Below, one piece after another: positions 27,986 to 36,667 of a stretch of 54,893 nt of DNA; positions within the stretch are counted from its first letter, which is position 1, and each line of letters begins with the position of its first letter. A program made the translations under genes and the position numbers. The notes beneath the pieces are model-generated. The model saw only the letters and a program-made list of their open reading frames with translations, ran no database searches and had not been told where the DNA came from. This DNA comes from a virus. The stretch covers positions 1 through 54,893 of the IMG/VR virus record IMGVR_UViG_3300048835_001014. One strand, written 5' to 3'.

Positions 27986-30245
27986 TCCCCGCAAACTACG
28001 ACCGAGCGAACTCTGCCGGCTGCTGAACTCGACACCTTTGGGCGAGGTCATCAACGAACGTCAGCTGTACCGCCATCGCACGCGAGCCGGCCTGCGGATT
28101 GGAGATGCACGCCACGTCGACTTGCTCCGGTATGTTGCGTGGCTGATCGAGATTCGGCACGAACCGCGCCCGGAGCCGGAAGGCGATCCTTATGAGAAGC
28201 TGAAGGAACGCGCCCGCGCTCGCAACGTGGCGATCGCCATCGCCGGCCGCGACATCGGCGAGTTGCCCGAGGTCGTCAACCCGGAGCGGAAGGCGCGAGC
28301 CGCCGCCGACTTTCAGTACTTCTGTGAATCGTACTTCCCGCTGACGTTCCACCTACCGTGGTCACCCGACCACTTGAAGGTGATTGCCAAGATCGAACAG
28401 GCCGTGTTGCGCGGCGGTCTGTTCGCGATGGCCACTCCGCGGGGGTTTGGAAAGAGCAGCCTCTGTGAATGCGCATGTATCTGGGCCGTCCTCAACGGCC
28501 ACCGGGAGTTCGTCTGCCTGATCGGTTCGGACGAAGGACACGCGATGGACATGCTCGACTCGATCAAGATGGAACTGGATGGCAATGATCTGCTACTGGA
28601 AGACTACCCCGAAGTCGTCTATCCGATCCAATGCCTCGACGGCATCGCCAACCGCTGCAACGGCCAGCTCTACAAAGGCGTGCGGACGCACATCGGCTGG
28701 ACGGCCCGCGAGATTGTCCTGCCCACGATGCCGGGCAGCGTGGCGAGCGCAGCGATCATCAAGGTCGCCGGGATCACCGGGCGTATTCGCGGGATGAAAT
28801 ACAAGCGGTCGGACGGCCACACGGTTCGTCCGTCGCTTGTGGTGCTCGACGATCCGCAGACCGACGAATCCGCCCGGTCCCTCTCGCAGTGTGCGACGCG
28901 GGAAGGCATTCTGGCCGGTGCGATTCTCGGCCTGGCGGGCCCCGGCAAGAAGATCTCCGGCATCATGCCCTGCACCGTCATTCGCCCCGGCGATATGGCG
29001 GACAACATCCTTTCGCGCGAACGACACCCGGAATGGAACGGCGAGCGAACTAAGATGGTCTACTCATTTCCGAGCGACGAAAGGCTGTGGCAACGTTATG
29101 GTGAACTTCGCGCCGAAAGCCTTCGCGCCCACGGCGACATTCGTCTGGCCACGGAGTTCTACGTCGCCCATCGCGACGCAATGGACGATAACGCGAAGAT
29201 CGCCTGGCCCGAGCGGTTCAATCATGACGAGGAGTCGGCAATCCAGCACGCCATGAATCTCAAGTTACAGGACGAGGCTGCCTTCTTCGCTGAGTACCAG
29301 AACGAGCCGCTGCCGACGGATGCCGGAACCGACGACGAGTTGACGCCCGACCAGATCGCCGGCAAGACGAACCGAATGCAGCGTCGTGTTATCCCAATCG
29401 GCTGCAATCATGTGACGATGTTCATCGACGTCCAGGCCAACTTGCTGTTTTTCGTCGTGGCAGCGTGGGAGGACGACTTCACTGGCTATGTCGTGGACTA
29501 CGGAGCGTTTCCCGATCAGAAGCGCCCCTTCTTTACGCTCCGCGATGCTCGCAACACGCTCGCGCTGGTGACCAAGGCGAGTGGCCTCGAAGGTTCGATC
29601 TACGCCGGCCTGGAGCAGTTGACGCAGGAGTATCTCGGCCGCGAGTGGAAGCGCGACGACGGCGCGATGCTGCGGATCGAGCGTTGTCTGGTCGACGCCA
29701 ATTGGGGATCTTCAACCGACGTCGTCTACCAGTTCTGTCGACAGTCGGCACACGCCAGCGTGATCATGCCCAGCCACGGGCGTTTCGTCGGGGCGTCGAG
29801 TCAACCGTTCTCGGAGTACAAGCGTAAGCCGGGCGATCGCCTCGGGCACAACTGGCGGATGCCGAACGTGCATGGCAAACGGGCGGTGCGTCACGTGGTT
29901 TACGACACCAACTACTGGAAGTCCTTCATCCATGCTCGCCTGGCGGTCACGATGGGTGACAAAGGATGCTTGTCTCTATTCGGCGATAGCCCGGATCAAC
30001 ATCGATTGTTTGCCGAGCACCTCTCTGCCGAATACCGCGTCAAAACGGAAGGGCGTGGCCGGACGGTGGACGAGTGGAAGATGCGACCCGAGCGCGGTGA
30101 CAACCACTGGTTCGACTGTCTGGTTGGTTGCAGTGTGGCTGCGTCCATCCAAGGCGCGGTGCTTGCCGGAACTGGTAGTGTTGCACCGCCGGCCACCCGT
30201 GAGCGAATCAGCTTCGCCGAGTTGCAGCGGAGACGCCGTGGATGA
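27975..30245 (+). CDS. Phage terminase large subunit
   Basis: A 756-aa DNA-packaging motor. An N-terminal DNA-binding-like segment (1-65) precedes the ATPase. Walker A is TPRGFGKSS with Lys160 and Ser161, and Walker B with its acid is SLVVLDDPQTDE (Asp292, Asp293). The C-terminal nuclease part starts around MFIDVQANLLFFVVAAW and contains the later acidic residues, with DNHWFDCLVG near the end. The GTG start overlaps the preceding gene by 11 bases, and the stop overlaps the zinc-ribbon gene by four. The protein is longer than lambda gpA because of the N-terminal segment. Confidence 0.92.
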   Translation: MASDPRKLRPSELCRLLNSTPLGEVINERQLYRHRTRAGLRIGDARHVDLLRYVAWLIEIRHEPRPEPEGDPYEKLKERARARNVAIAIAGRDIGELPEVVNPERKARAAADFQYFCESYFPLTFHLPWSPDHLKVIAKIEQAVLRGGLFAMATPRGFGKSSLCECACIWAVLNGHREFVCLIGSDEGHAMDMLDSIKMELDGNDLLLEDYPEVVYPIQCLDGIANRCNGQLYKGVRTHIGWTAREIVLPTMPGSVASAAIIKVAGITGRIRGMKYKRSDGHTVRPSLVVLDDPQTDESARSLSQCATREGILAGAILGLAGPGKKISGIMPCTVIRPGDMADNILSRERHPEWNGERTKMVYSFPSDERLWQRYGELRAESLRAHGDIRLATEFYVAHRDAMDDNAKIAWPERFNHDEESAIQHAMNLKLQDEAAFFAEYQNEPLPTDAGTDDELTPDQIAGKTNRMQRRVIPIGCNHVTMFIDVQANLLFFVVAAWEDDFTGYVVDYGAFPDQKRPFFTLRDARNTLALVTKASGLEGSIYAGLEQLTQEYLGREWKRDDGAMLRIERCLVDANWGSSTDVVYQFCRQSAHASVIMPSHGRFVGASSQPFSEYKRKPGDRLGHNWRMPNVHGKRAVRHVVYDTNYWKSFIHARLAVTMGDKGCLSLFGDSPDQHRLFAEHLSAEYRVKTEGRGRTVDEWKMRPERGDNHWFDCLVGCSVAASIQGAVLAGTGSVAPPATRERISFAELQRRRRG

Positions 30246-30436
30246 AGCAAGCTAAACCTCCTCGCTCGGAGCTCGGAATCTCCTGTCCCCAATGCGGTTG
30301 CCGGCACTTCCAAACCACACACACCGAGCCGCTCCGCGATGGTCGGATTCGCCGCCGCAAGACATGCCGCCACTGCGGTCGAAAGGTCGTCACCCATGAG
30401 GCTTCGCTGAGCAGCTCGAGCAATACATCCGAATGA
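30242..30436 (+). CDS. Small zinc-ribbon protein (64 aa)
   Basis: A basic protein with C15-PQ-C18 and C42-RH-C45 separated by a 23-residue loop, a zinc ribbon like that of Ogr/NrdR-type phage regulators. It overlaps the terminase stop by four bases and ends before a hairpin that separates it from the antisense peptidase gene. A role in late-gene control is possible by analogy with Ogr but is unproven. Confidence 0.7.
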   Translation: MKQAKPPRSELGISCPQCGCRHFQTTHTEPLRDGRIRRRKTCRHCGRKVVTHEASLSSSSNTSE

Positions 30437-30439
30437 TTG

Positions 30440-30456
30440 CGCCAGTAGTGGCGTTT
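30440..30456. terminator. Hairpin between convergent genes
   Basis: CGCCA (30440-30444) and TGGCG (30449-30453) form a stem with loop GTAG, followed by TTT on the plus strand. It lies between the stops of the zinc-ribbon gene and the antisense metallopeptidase gene. Short but well placed for termination of the upstream transcript. Confidence 0.4.
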
Positions 30457-30492
30457 GCGTGCGTGGCACCCGAAGTATGCGGGCTTTACCGA

Positions 30493-31323
30493 CTACCGCT
30501 GCTGAGTTTTCAGCGTCTCGATGACGGTGCGCAGGCGGCTAACGATTTCATCCGTCTTGTCACCAAACAGGCCGGGCCGAACAGGCGGCTGGTCGACTAC
30601 TCTTCGAATCCCGCCGGCGAAAAGGCGATACGTTTCAGCACGCACCGTCTCAACTCCCGCTTCCGGAAGCAGTGCGATCCTTACAGACGGATGGCCGCTT
30701 GGTGCGGACCTGATCAGGCTCTCTGGTTCGCATTCGTCCCAGCCAATCATCTTGTCTCCACGCATCCAATCCTCAAATAGGTTGGCGAACAGTTCCGACG
30801 ACGCGTGCCACCAAACCAAGACGGCACTGGCGGCGTCTGCGTTCGACTCGAATCGCCGTGCGTCTGCATTGTCCTTTGGGAAGCCGCGCGAAGCTCGCTC
30901 GCCGACTTGGTAAAAGCGGGAAAACCAGCGAAAAGAAAACCCGATATCCTGATCGTCTCCCGACCAAGTGCGGTCAACATGGTGGCCCCATTCGTGATAC
31001 AGGGTGGATTCCCCTGGTGCGACGAGGAATGGAGGCGATGGCGGCTCCATGCCCAACGCCTGCATCTCTCGCATTACCTCGCCGCTATACGTGTTTTCTC
31101 GATGCACGTACCTGCCACCAGCGTGTGTGATGCCACTTTGGGTTCCATTTTGGGTCTTAACCACCACACATGTCGGGGCGGCGAAGCCTCGCTCGGCAAG
31201 CCGCTTGAGCCCCTTCTTGAAGCCGGGCGAGACTGGCTGTCCGTAGGACTGGACTCGAAAGCCGTGAATCGTGACCAACGAGGAACGGCCACGGTTGCTT
31301 GTCGCGGAAACTTCAACGTCCAT
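30493..31323 (-). CDS. Putative zincin metallopeptidase, antisense in the head cluster
   Basis: A 276-aa protein on the strand opposite to its neighbours. H110-E111-W-G-H114-H115 is a zinc-peptidase HExxH motif, and SSE177LFANLFEDW supplies the downstream Glu expected in the E-x-F-A pattern of many phage-borne and toxin-like zincins. There is no signal peptide. The start was set at the ATG 31321-31323; a longer frame exists. It sits between terminase and portal genes, interrupting the packaging operon, which marks it as an added cargo gene. Substrate and timing are unknown. Confidence 0.75.
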   Translation of the reverse strand: MDVEVSATSNRGRSSLVTIHGFRVQSYGQPVSPGFKKGLKRLAERGFAAPTCVVVKTQNGTQSGITHAGGRYVHRENTYSGEVMREMQALGMEPPSPPFLVAPGESTLYHEWGHHVDRTWSGDDQDIGFSFRWFSRFYQVGERASRGFPKDNADARRFESNADAASAVLVWWHASSELFANLFEDWMRGDKMIGWDECEPESLIRSAPSGHPSVRIALLPEAGVETVRAETYRLFAGGIRRVVDQPPVRPGLFGDKTDEIVSRLRTVIETLKTQQR

Positions 31324-31550
31324 CGTTTGCCTTCGGCGAGTATCGTTATCGTTGCTTGACACGCTGCTCGTAGTGGGAATCGTACCACCGAGTCGTAGAT
31401 CCGCAAAATGTAACACTGTCCAGACACTCCGTTGCTATATGTAGCACATCTCGCCCTCTTTTTTCACGTCTGCGGACAGCTGCCGCGCGGCGAGCATAAG
31501 TAACCCACATCCCCATTCTGCATTGGCAGCAAGCTGTTGTGGGTTTCAGC
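31324..31550. other. Divergent intergenic region
   Basis: This 227-base gap lies between the antisense peptidase and the portal cluster, so both should have promoters here. It contains TTGACA at 31354-31359 on the plus strand without a good -10 box, a small stem TGCTA-TATG-TAGCA (31433-31446) and a T-run of six. I see no gene. Confidence 0.3.
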
Positions 31551-31748
31551 ATGGCCGACGACCTCAAAGACAAGATCCGTGAAAACGCCGAAGGACCGGC
31601 CAAGGCCTCCGGTGACGCAGGCAGTGTCGAGCAGCACAAGCTGGCCGACCAAATCGAGGCCGACAAGTATCTGGCCTCGAAAGAGGCCGCAAAGTCCAAG
31701 AGTCGTGGATTGCGATTTAACAAGCTCGTGCCTCCGGGAATCGACTGA
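31551..31748 (+). CDS. Small conserved protein upstream of portal (65 aa)
   Basis: A charged protein (MADDLKDKIRENAEGP) with a mid part rich in Gln, Ala and Asp (EQHKLADQIEADKYLAS), of the kind encoded between terminase and portal in many siphoviruses; some of these are head-tail connectors (gpW). Its identity is inferred from position and general similarity. GTG 31539 is an alternative start. It ends one base before the portal GTG. Confidence 0.6.
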   Translation: MADDLKDKIRENAEGPAKASGDAGSVEQHKLADQIEADKYLASKEAAKSKSRGLRFNKLVPPGID

Positions 31749-31749
31749 C

Positions 31750-33234
31750 GTGTGGAACTGGCTCGCCAAGATGCTTCGCCCATCGCCGGTGAACACCGGT
31801 GGTCGGTTCCTGCGCCGGCGGGTGCTTCGTGCCCGGTACGATGCGGCCGCCACCACGGTGGACAACCGGCGGCACTGGGCCAACGCGGATGGACTCAGCG
31901 CCAACGCGGCCAACAGCCCCGATGTTCGTTGCACGCTTCGCAACCGGGCCCGCTATGAGGTGGCCAACAACAGCTACGCCCGAGGAATCGTGCTCACGCT
32001 GGCCAACGATGTCGTGGGGACCGGTCCGCGATTGCAGATGCTGACGTCCGACGCCGAAGCAAACCGGATCGTGGAACGGGAGTTTGCAAAATGGTCCGCG
32101 GCCGTGAGCCTCCCCGAAAAGCTCCGCACGATGCGGATGGCGCGGGCCAGTGACGGCGAGGCTTTCGCCATCCTCACTAGCAACGAAGGTTCGCCTTCGC
32201 CGATCAACCTCGACATGCGACTCGTTGAAGCGGAACAGGTCTGCACGCCGGACTTATCTCCCCATCAACTCAATGCCGTCGATGGAATTGTCTTCGATGC
32301 CTTCGGCAATCCGTTGACCTACCACGTCCTCAAGGAACATCCGGGCAGCGACCGGTTCGTGGTGAACAGCCTGTCGTATGACCCATATCCGGCTGCCGGA
32401 GTAATTCACTACTTTCGTTGCGATCGTCCGGGCCAGGCGCGTGGTATTCCCGACATCACGCCCGCACTGCCGCTGTTTGCACAACTGCGTCGCTTTACGC
32501 TCGCGGTGTTGGCTGCCGCCGAGACGGCGGCCGACTTCGCCGGCATTCTTTACACCGACGCACCTGCCGGTGGAGAAGCCGACGCTGCTGAGCCATTCGA
32601 ACCGATCGAGTTGGAGAAGCGAGCACTGCTCACCATGCCGGGCGGCTGGAAGATGGCCCAAATGCATGCGGAGCAGCCTTCGACCGGGTACACGGAGTTC
32701 AAGAAGGAAATCCTCAACGAGATCGCCCGTTGCTTGAACATGCCGTTCAACGTGGCTGCCGGGAATTCCTCTGGATACAACTACGCCTCCGGCCGCCTCG
32801 ATCATCAGACGTACTTCAAATCTATCCGCGTCGAGCAGCAACACATCGCCGCGGTCGTGCTGGATCGCATCCTCGCTGCTTGGCTCGACGAGGCGGTCCT
32901 GGTGGAAGGATTCCTGCCGGCCAGTCTGCGAACTCTCGACGCGGACTTTTCACACCAATGGATGTTCGATGGTCACGAGCATGTCGATCCTGCCAAGGAA
33001 GCCAACGCGCAGGCGACTCGTTTGGCCAATCACACGACCACGCTGGCCACGGAATACGCACGGCAGGGGCGTGACTGGGAAGCCGAACTACGGCAGCGAG
33101 CCAAGGAACGCCAGCTCATGACCGAACTCGGCCTGTCCCCGGCCGAGTCGATCCCCGCGGGCAACGTAAAGGACTCCGAACCCGAGGAAGACGATGTCGA
33201 AATCGACGACGAAAAACTCGCCGAAGCCGCTTGA
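31750..33234 (+). CDS. Phage portal protein (lambda family)
   Basis: A 494-aa portal protein of the lambda gpB type. The N-terminus RARYDAAATTVDNRRHWANA followed by NNSYARGIVLTLANDVVGTG is the usual opening. The middle has YHVLKEHPG and VIHYFRCDRPGQARGIPDI, and later EILNEIARCLNMPFNVAAG marks the portal core. The C-terminal 60 residues are acidic. Portal proteins form the ring through which DNA enters the head. The start was set at the GTG directly after the previous stop; the frame remains open upstream but is not coding-like. The last 41 bases overlap the capsid gene. Confidence 0.93.
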   Translation: MWNWLAKMLRPSPVNTGGRFLRRRVLRARYDAAATTVDNRRHWANADGLSANAANSPDVRCTLRNRARYEVANNSYARGIVLTLANDVVGTGPRLQMLTSDAEANRIVEREFAKWSAAVSLPEKLRTMRMARASDGEAFAILTSNEGSPSPINLDMRLVEAEQVCTPDLSPHQLNAVDGIVFDAFGNPLTYHVLKEHPGSDRFVVNSLSYDPYPAAGVIHYFRCDRPGQARGIPDITPALPLFAQLRRFTLAVLAAAETAADFAGILYTDAPAGGEADAAEPFEPIELEKRALLTMPGGWKMAQMHAEQPSTGYTEFKKEILNEIARCLNMPFNVAAGNSSGYNYASGRLDHQTYFKSIRVEQQHIAAVVLDRILAAWLDEAVLVEGFLPASLRTLDADFSHQWMFDGHEHVDPAKEANAQATRLANHTTTLATEYARQGRDWEAELRQRAKERQLMTELGLSPAESIPAGNVKDSEPEEDDVEIDDEKLAEAA

Positions 33235-35296
33235 CCAGGTTCCCAAGCGGCTCTGGATTCAAAGCGACGATGCCGGTGGCATTCACCTTGAGGCCGCAGT
33301 ACCGGTCGAAGGTGACAAGCCGCCACTGCGACGTTTCGCGATGACGGCCTACACGGGCGGCGCGATGCAGCTTTCCGGCTGGCGGTATCCGGTTGTCGTC
33401 GATTTGGCGGGCCTGCGTGTGCCCAAGAAGTCGCGGCCAATTCTCAAGGATCACGACGGCGGACAGATCGTCGGCCACACAAGCGAAATCGGTGCAACCG
33501 AACGAACGCTCGAAGTGAGCGGCGTCATCTCGGGCACGGGAGCGACCGCGCAGGAGATCATCGCCACCAGCGAGAACGGTTTTCCTTGGCAGGCATCGCT
33601 GGGAGCGACCGCCGACAAGGTCGTGTTCATCACGGAAGGAAAAACTGCGACCGCTAACGGCCGCGAGTTTACCGGTCCCCTCTACATCGCCCGCAAATCC
33701 ACGCTGGGCGAAATCAGCTTCGTCGCGCTCGGAGCCGACGACGACACCTGGGCGCACGTTGCGGCTGGGGCCGGTGGAGAACAGAACCAGGAGGTAAGCA
33801 CGATGGAATTCGAACAATGGGCCGCTGACAACAACCTGCCAATCGACGAGATGGATGACAAGCACGTCGCCAGTCTCAAGGCAATGTTCGCCAAACAGCA
33901 GGCCACGCCGCCTCCCGCTCCGCCCGTTCCTCCGCCGGCGCCCCCGGTTGGCAAGAACGACCCGCCGCTTGATCCAGTTGCGGAAATGCGGGCAGCTGCT
34001 GCCGCCGAAGCGAAGCGGATCGCGGCGGTGCGCAAAGTCTGCAACAACGAGTTTCCCGACATCGAGGCTCAGGCCATCGAAGAGGGCTGGGACGAAGCCA
34101 AGACGGAACTGGCCGTTTTGCGTGCCACGCGCCCCAAAGCGCCGGCGATCCACGCGACGCCAACCGTGCCGAGCGCCCGCGTGCTGGAAGCGGCTGCCTT
34201 TCTATCGCTCAACTTCGACGAGAACCAACTCGCTCGGCAGTACGGCGAACAGACGATGGAAGCCGCAAATCCGATGCGCAAGATCGGGCTGCGAGAGCTG
34301 GTGGCCGAGTGCGCTCGGCTGGAAGGTCACACTGTACCGCGTGTGTTCGGCGATGGAACTGGGACGATCCAAGCCGGTTTTTCCACGGTCAGCCTGCCGG
34401 GCATCCTGGAAAACGTGATGAACAAGACGCTGCTGGCCGCCTACGAGTCGACTGCCATCGCGGCGTTCGACCTCTGCTCGGTCGGTTCGGTGAGCGACTT
34501 CAAGGAAGTCAGCCGCTACCGGCTGCTGGGGACCGGAGGCTTCGAACGAGTCGCGCCGGACGGCGAGCTGAAACACGGCAAGCTAAGCGAGCAGAAGTAC
34601 ACGAACAAGGCCGAGACCTACGGCCAGATCGTGTTCCTGACGCGCGAGGCGATCATCAACGACGATCTCAGTGCCTTCATGGAAGTGCCCACGCAGATGG
34701 GTCGAGAGGGAGCGCAACTGGTCGACGAGCTGTTCTTCTCGCTGCTGCTGTCGAACCCGAACAGCTTCTTCAGTGCCGGCAACGGCAACTACCTGGAAGG
34801 AGCGACGACCGCGTTCGGACCCGACTCGCTGACGACGGCAAAGACTCAGTTCCGCAAGCAGAAGGCGGGACCGGGGACGAACCCGAAGGATCAGAAGCCG
34901 ATCAACATTCGGCCCGAGTCGCTGGTGGTTCCGGTCGAGCTCGAAACGGACGCCGAACTGCTGATGGGATCGGCCCAATTGATGATCGACGCTTCGGGTA
35001 CGAAGACGAAGATCCCGGTCGACAACCCACACCGCAACAAGTACCGCGTGATCTCCGCGCCGCACTTGTCGGACACCTACTTCAGCGGTGCCAGCGGCAA
35101 GGCGTGGTACCTGTTTGCCAACCCGAACACGATCTCGGCGTTCGAGATCGTGTTCCTCAACGGCCGACGCACGCCTGTGATCGAGCGAGTGGAGACGCCG
35201 CCCAACAACATGGGCATGGGTTTCCGCGGCTATCTCGACGTCGGCGTCAAGGAACAAGACCCGCGCGGCGCGCTGCTGGTGAAAGGCGAAGCATAG
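33194..35296 (+). CDS. Prohead protease / major capsid protein fusion
   Basis: A 700-aa fusion of the two proteins usually made separately. Residues 1-200 are a prohead-protease-like domain with the HDGGQIVGHTSEIG and GFPWQASLGATADK strands. Residues 204-310 are a scaffold-like, Ala/Pro-rich helical stretch. Residues about 340-700 are the HK97-fold capsid (NVMNKTLLAAYEST, FLTREAIINDDLSAFME, LSNPNSFFSAGNGNY). Such fusions are a known type in planctomycete and other phages. It begins 41 bases inside the portal gene. An internal AGGAGGT and ATG at 33803 may give a separate 497-aa capsid. Confidence 0.93.
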   Translation: MSKSTTKNSPKPLDQVPKRLWIQSDDAGGIHLEAAVPVEGDKPPLRRFAMTAYTGGAMQLSGWRYPVVVDLAGLRVPKKSRPILKDHDGGQIVGHTSEIGATERTLEVSGVISGTGATAQEIIATSENGFPWQASLGATADKVVFITEGKTATANGREFTGPLYIARKSTLGEISFVALGADDDTWAHVAAGAGGEQNQEVSTMEFEQWAADNNLPIDEMDDKHVASLKAMFAKQQATPPPAPPVPPPAPPVGKNDPPLDPVAEMRAAAAAEAKRIAAVRKVCNNEFPDIEAQAIEEGWDEAKTELAVLRATRPKAPAIHATPTVPSARVLEAAAFLSLNFDENQLARQYGEQTMEAANPMRKIGLRELVAECARLEGHTVPRVFGDGTGTIQAGFSTVSLPGILENVMNKTLLAAYESTAIAAFDLCSVGSVSDFKEVSRYRLLGTGGFERVAPDGELKHGKLSEQKYTNKAETYGQIVFLTREAIINDDLSAFMEVPTQMGREGAQLVDELFFSLLLSNPNSFFSAGNGNYLEGATTAFGPDSLTTAKTQFRKQKAGPGTNPKDQKPINIRPESLVVPVELETDAELLMGSAQLMIDASGTKTKIPVDNPHRNKYRVISAPHLSDTYFSGASGKAWYLFANPNTISAFEIVFLNGRRTPVIERVETPPNNMGMGFRGYLDVGVKEQDPRGALLVKGEA
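33789..33805 (+). promoter_or_regulatory. Internal ribosome binding site and start in the capsid gene
   Basis: AGGAGGT (33789-33795) lies seven bases before an in-frame ATG (33803-33805) within the fusion gene. The product would begin MEFEQWAADN and lack the protease part. It would supply the many capsid subunits needed against few protease copies. The signal is clear; use in the cell is inferred. Confidence 0.6.
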
Positions 35297-35357
35297 CGAA
35301 CCTGACCGCTTGTAGGTCACACACAACTCGACAGTTATCTCCGAGAGAGGAAGTCCA

Positions 35358-35699
35358 ATGGCTCAAGCTCAATTCATTCAGGAAGGCGACGCGATCGACT
35401 ACACGCCGGGAGCCGATGTGGCCGCCGGCGAAGTTGTGGTGCTCAGTGATCTGGTCGGCGTCACCAAACTCGACATCAAGGCCAACGTGCTGGGAGCGCT
35501 CGCCGTCAAAGGCGTATTCGATGTTGCGAAGGAAGGTGGCGCGGGCGTCACGTTCGCCATCGGTGACAAGGTGTACTGGGACGACGGCAATGACTTTGCG
35601 GTCGCCACGGATGGTGCCGGCGCCAACAAGCTGATGGGCAAGGCGGTCTTGGCCGCGGCCGACGCGGATACGACGGTTCGCGTCCGGCTAAGCCAGTAG
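35358..35699 (+). CDS. DUF2190 family protein (capsid decoration type)
   Basis: A 113-aa protein of DUF2190, often annotated as capsid cement or decoration. The N-terminus AQFIQEGDAIDYTPGADVAA, then VAAGEVVVLSDLVGV and GDKVYWDD, is characteristic. A ribosome site AGAGAGGAAG precedes the ATG. It follows the capsid gene, the usual location for such a stabilising protein. Confidence 0.88.
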   Translation: MAQAQFIQEGDAIDYTPGADVAAGEVVVLSDLVGVTKLDIKANVLGALAVKGVFDVAKEGGAGVTFAIGDKVYWDDGNDFAVATDGAGANKLMGKAVLAAADADTTVRVRLSQ

Positions 35700-35710
35700 G
35701 AGGCTTGCCC

Positions 35711-36094
35711 TTGACCAACCTGCTGCAGATCGGCGCCTCGTGGCTGGCGGACCAGATGAAAACGCATGCGTCCATCGACGTCACCTACGAACGCGGCGCG
35801 GAGCAGGTGCCAGTTAAGGCGACGGTTGGCAAGACGGAATTCGAGATCGACGACGGGTCGGGAGTGATCGAGCGATTTCAGTCACGCGATTACCTGATCC
35901 ACGCGGCGGACCTGGTGCTTGGTGGCGTCGAAACGCTGCCTGTCGCGGGTGACCTGATCCGCGAGACGCAAGGAGCAAAAACGTTTGTTTACGAAGTCAT
36001 GGCACCGGGTGATGAGCCGCATTACCGGTACAGCGATCCATTCCGAACACTACTCAGGATTCATTCGAAGCATGTGGCGACAGAAGGTCCTTAG
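35711..36094 (+). CDS. Probable head-tail connector (127 aa)
   Basis: Start set at TTG 35711 because AGGAGG (35698-35703) lies seven bases before it; a second TTG at 35705 is too close to the ribosome site. The protein is strand-rich (IDVTYERGAEQVPVKATVGK, then FEIDDGSGVIERFQSRDYL, and a YRYSDPFR end). Its size and place between the decoration protein and tail genes suggest a head completion or head-tail joining protein. I do not recognise a specific family. It overlaps the next gene by 23 bases. Confidence 0.6.
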   Translation: MTNLLQIGASWLADQMKTHASIDVTYERGAEQVPVKATVGKTEFEIDDGSGVIERFQSRDYLIHAADLVLGGVETLPVAGDLIRETQGAKTFVYEVMAPGDEPHYRYSDPFRTLLRIHSKHVATEGP

Positions 36095-36638
36095 CATCTC
36101 CGTTCTCTTGGCAACTACGGTTGCAGCCAGCTCGGTGCTTCAAGCACAAGAGATGATGGAACTGCCGACGCAAGTGCGCGTCTGGTTTCGCAACCAACAG
36201 GGGAGTTGTGTACAGGCATCGCTGGGTATGACGGGCGCATGGAACAACGTCCCAGCCGCTACGACATTGATGTGGGATACCGAATACGGCAACGCCGTGC
36301 GCGGCGGATCGTGGCCCAGCCGCGTGGCCGACTATTGCAGCCAGCGGGGCATTCGCGCGTTCAACGTCACAGGCGATTCGACGTTCGAGTGGATGGAGTG
36401 GGCAGCCAAGACGGGTCGCTTCGCAGCGATCGGTGCGGGCACCCGGCACTTCCAGACCGAGTACGGCCGCGATCGCCCCGCTGGCCTCTGGTACGTCTGC
36501 AACAACAACTCGCCGCATCGGATCGACGAGTACACGAACGACGGCTATCGCCGTCTGCACCTGGCCAGCGGGAACTGGGTCGTGATCCTCGACGGTCCCG
36601 CACCGCCGCCTCCGCCTCGCTACGTCCGCTGGTGGTAA
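36072..36638 (+). CDS. Secreted papain-like (C39-type) peptidase candidate
   Basis: A 188-aa protein. Residues 1-26 are a signal peptide (MWRQKVLSISVLLATTVAAS, with a likely cut after LQA). The mature part begins near VRVWFRNQQG-S-C46-V-Q-A, a QxxxC-like active-site opening, and later has HFQTEYGRD (His126) and a WYVCNNNSPHRIDEY strand with Asn/His. That order, Cys then His then Asn, fits a papain-like or C39-type peptidase. The Pro-rich C-terminus ends in YVRWW. It would act outside the inner membrane, for example on peptidoglycan or proteins. It lies within the head-tail cluster, which is odd. The peptidase reading is inference. Confidence 0.6.
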   Translation: MWRQKVLSISVLLATTVAASSVLQAQEMMELPTQVRVWFRNQQGSCVQASLGMTGAWNNVPAATTLMWDTEYGNAVRGGSWPSRVADYCSQRGIRAFNVTGDSTFEWMEWAAKTGRFAAIGAGTRHFQTEYGRDRPAGLWYVCNNNSPHRIDEYTNDGYRRLHLASGNWVVILDGPAPPPPPRYVRWW

Positions 36639-36667
36639 CAACCTCATTTTGCAAGGAGCATCACAAC

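Noticed and set aside
31354-31382. TTGACA as promoter for the portal cluster
   Set aside because: No acceptable -10 box at 16-18 bases; one box alone is not enough.
34309-35634. Plus-strand 441-codon frame inside the capsid gene
   Set aside because: Out-of-frame, Arg/Gly/Asp-rich shadow of the capsid and DUF2190 genes.
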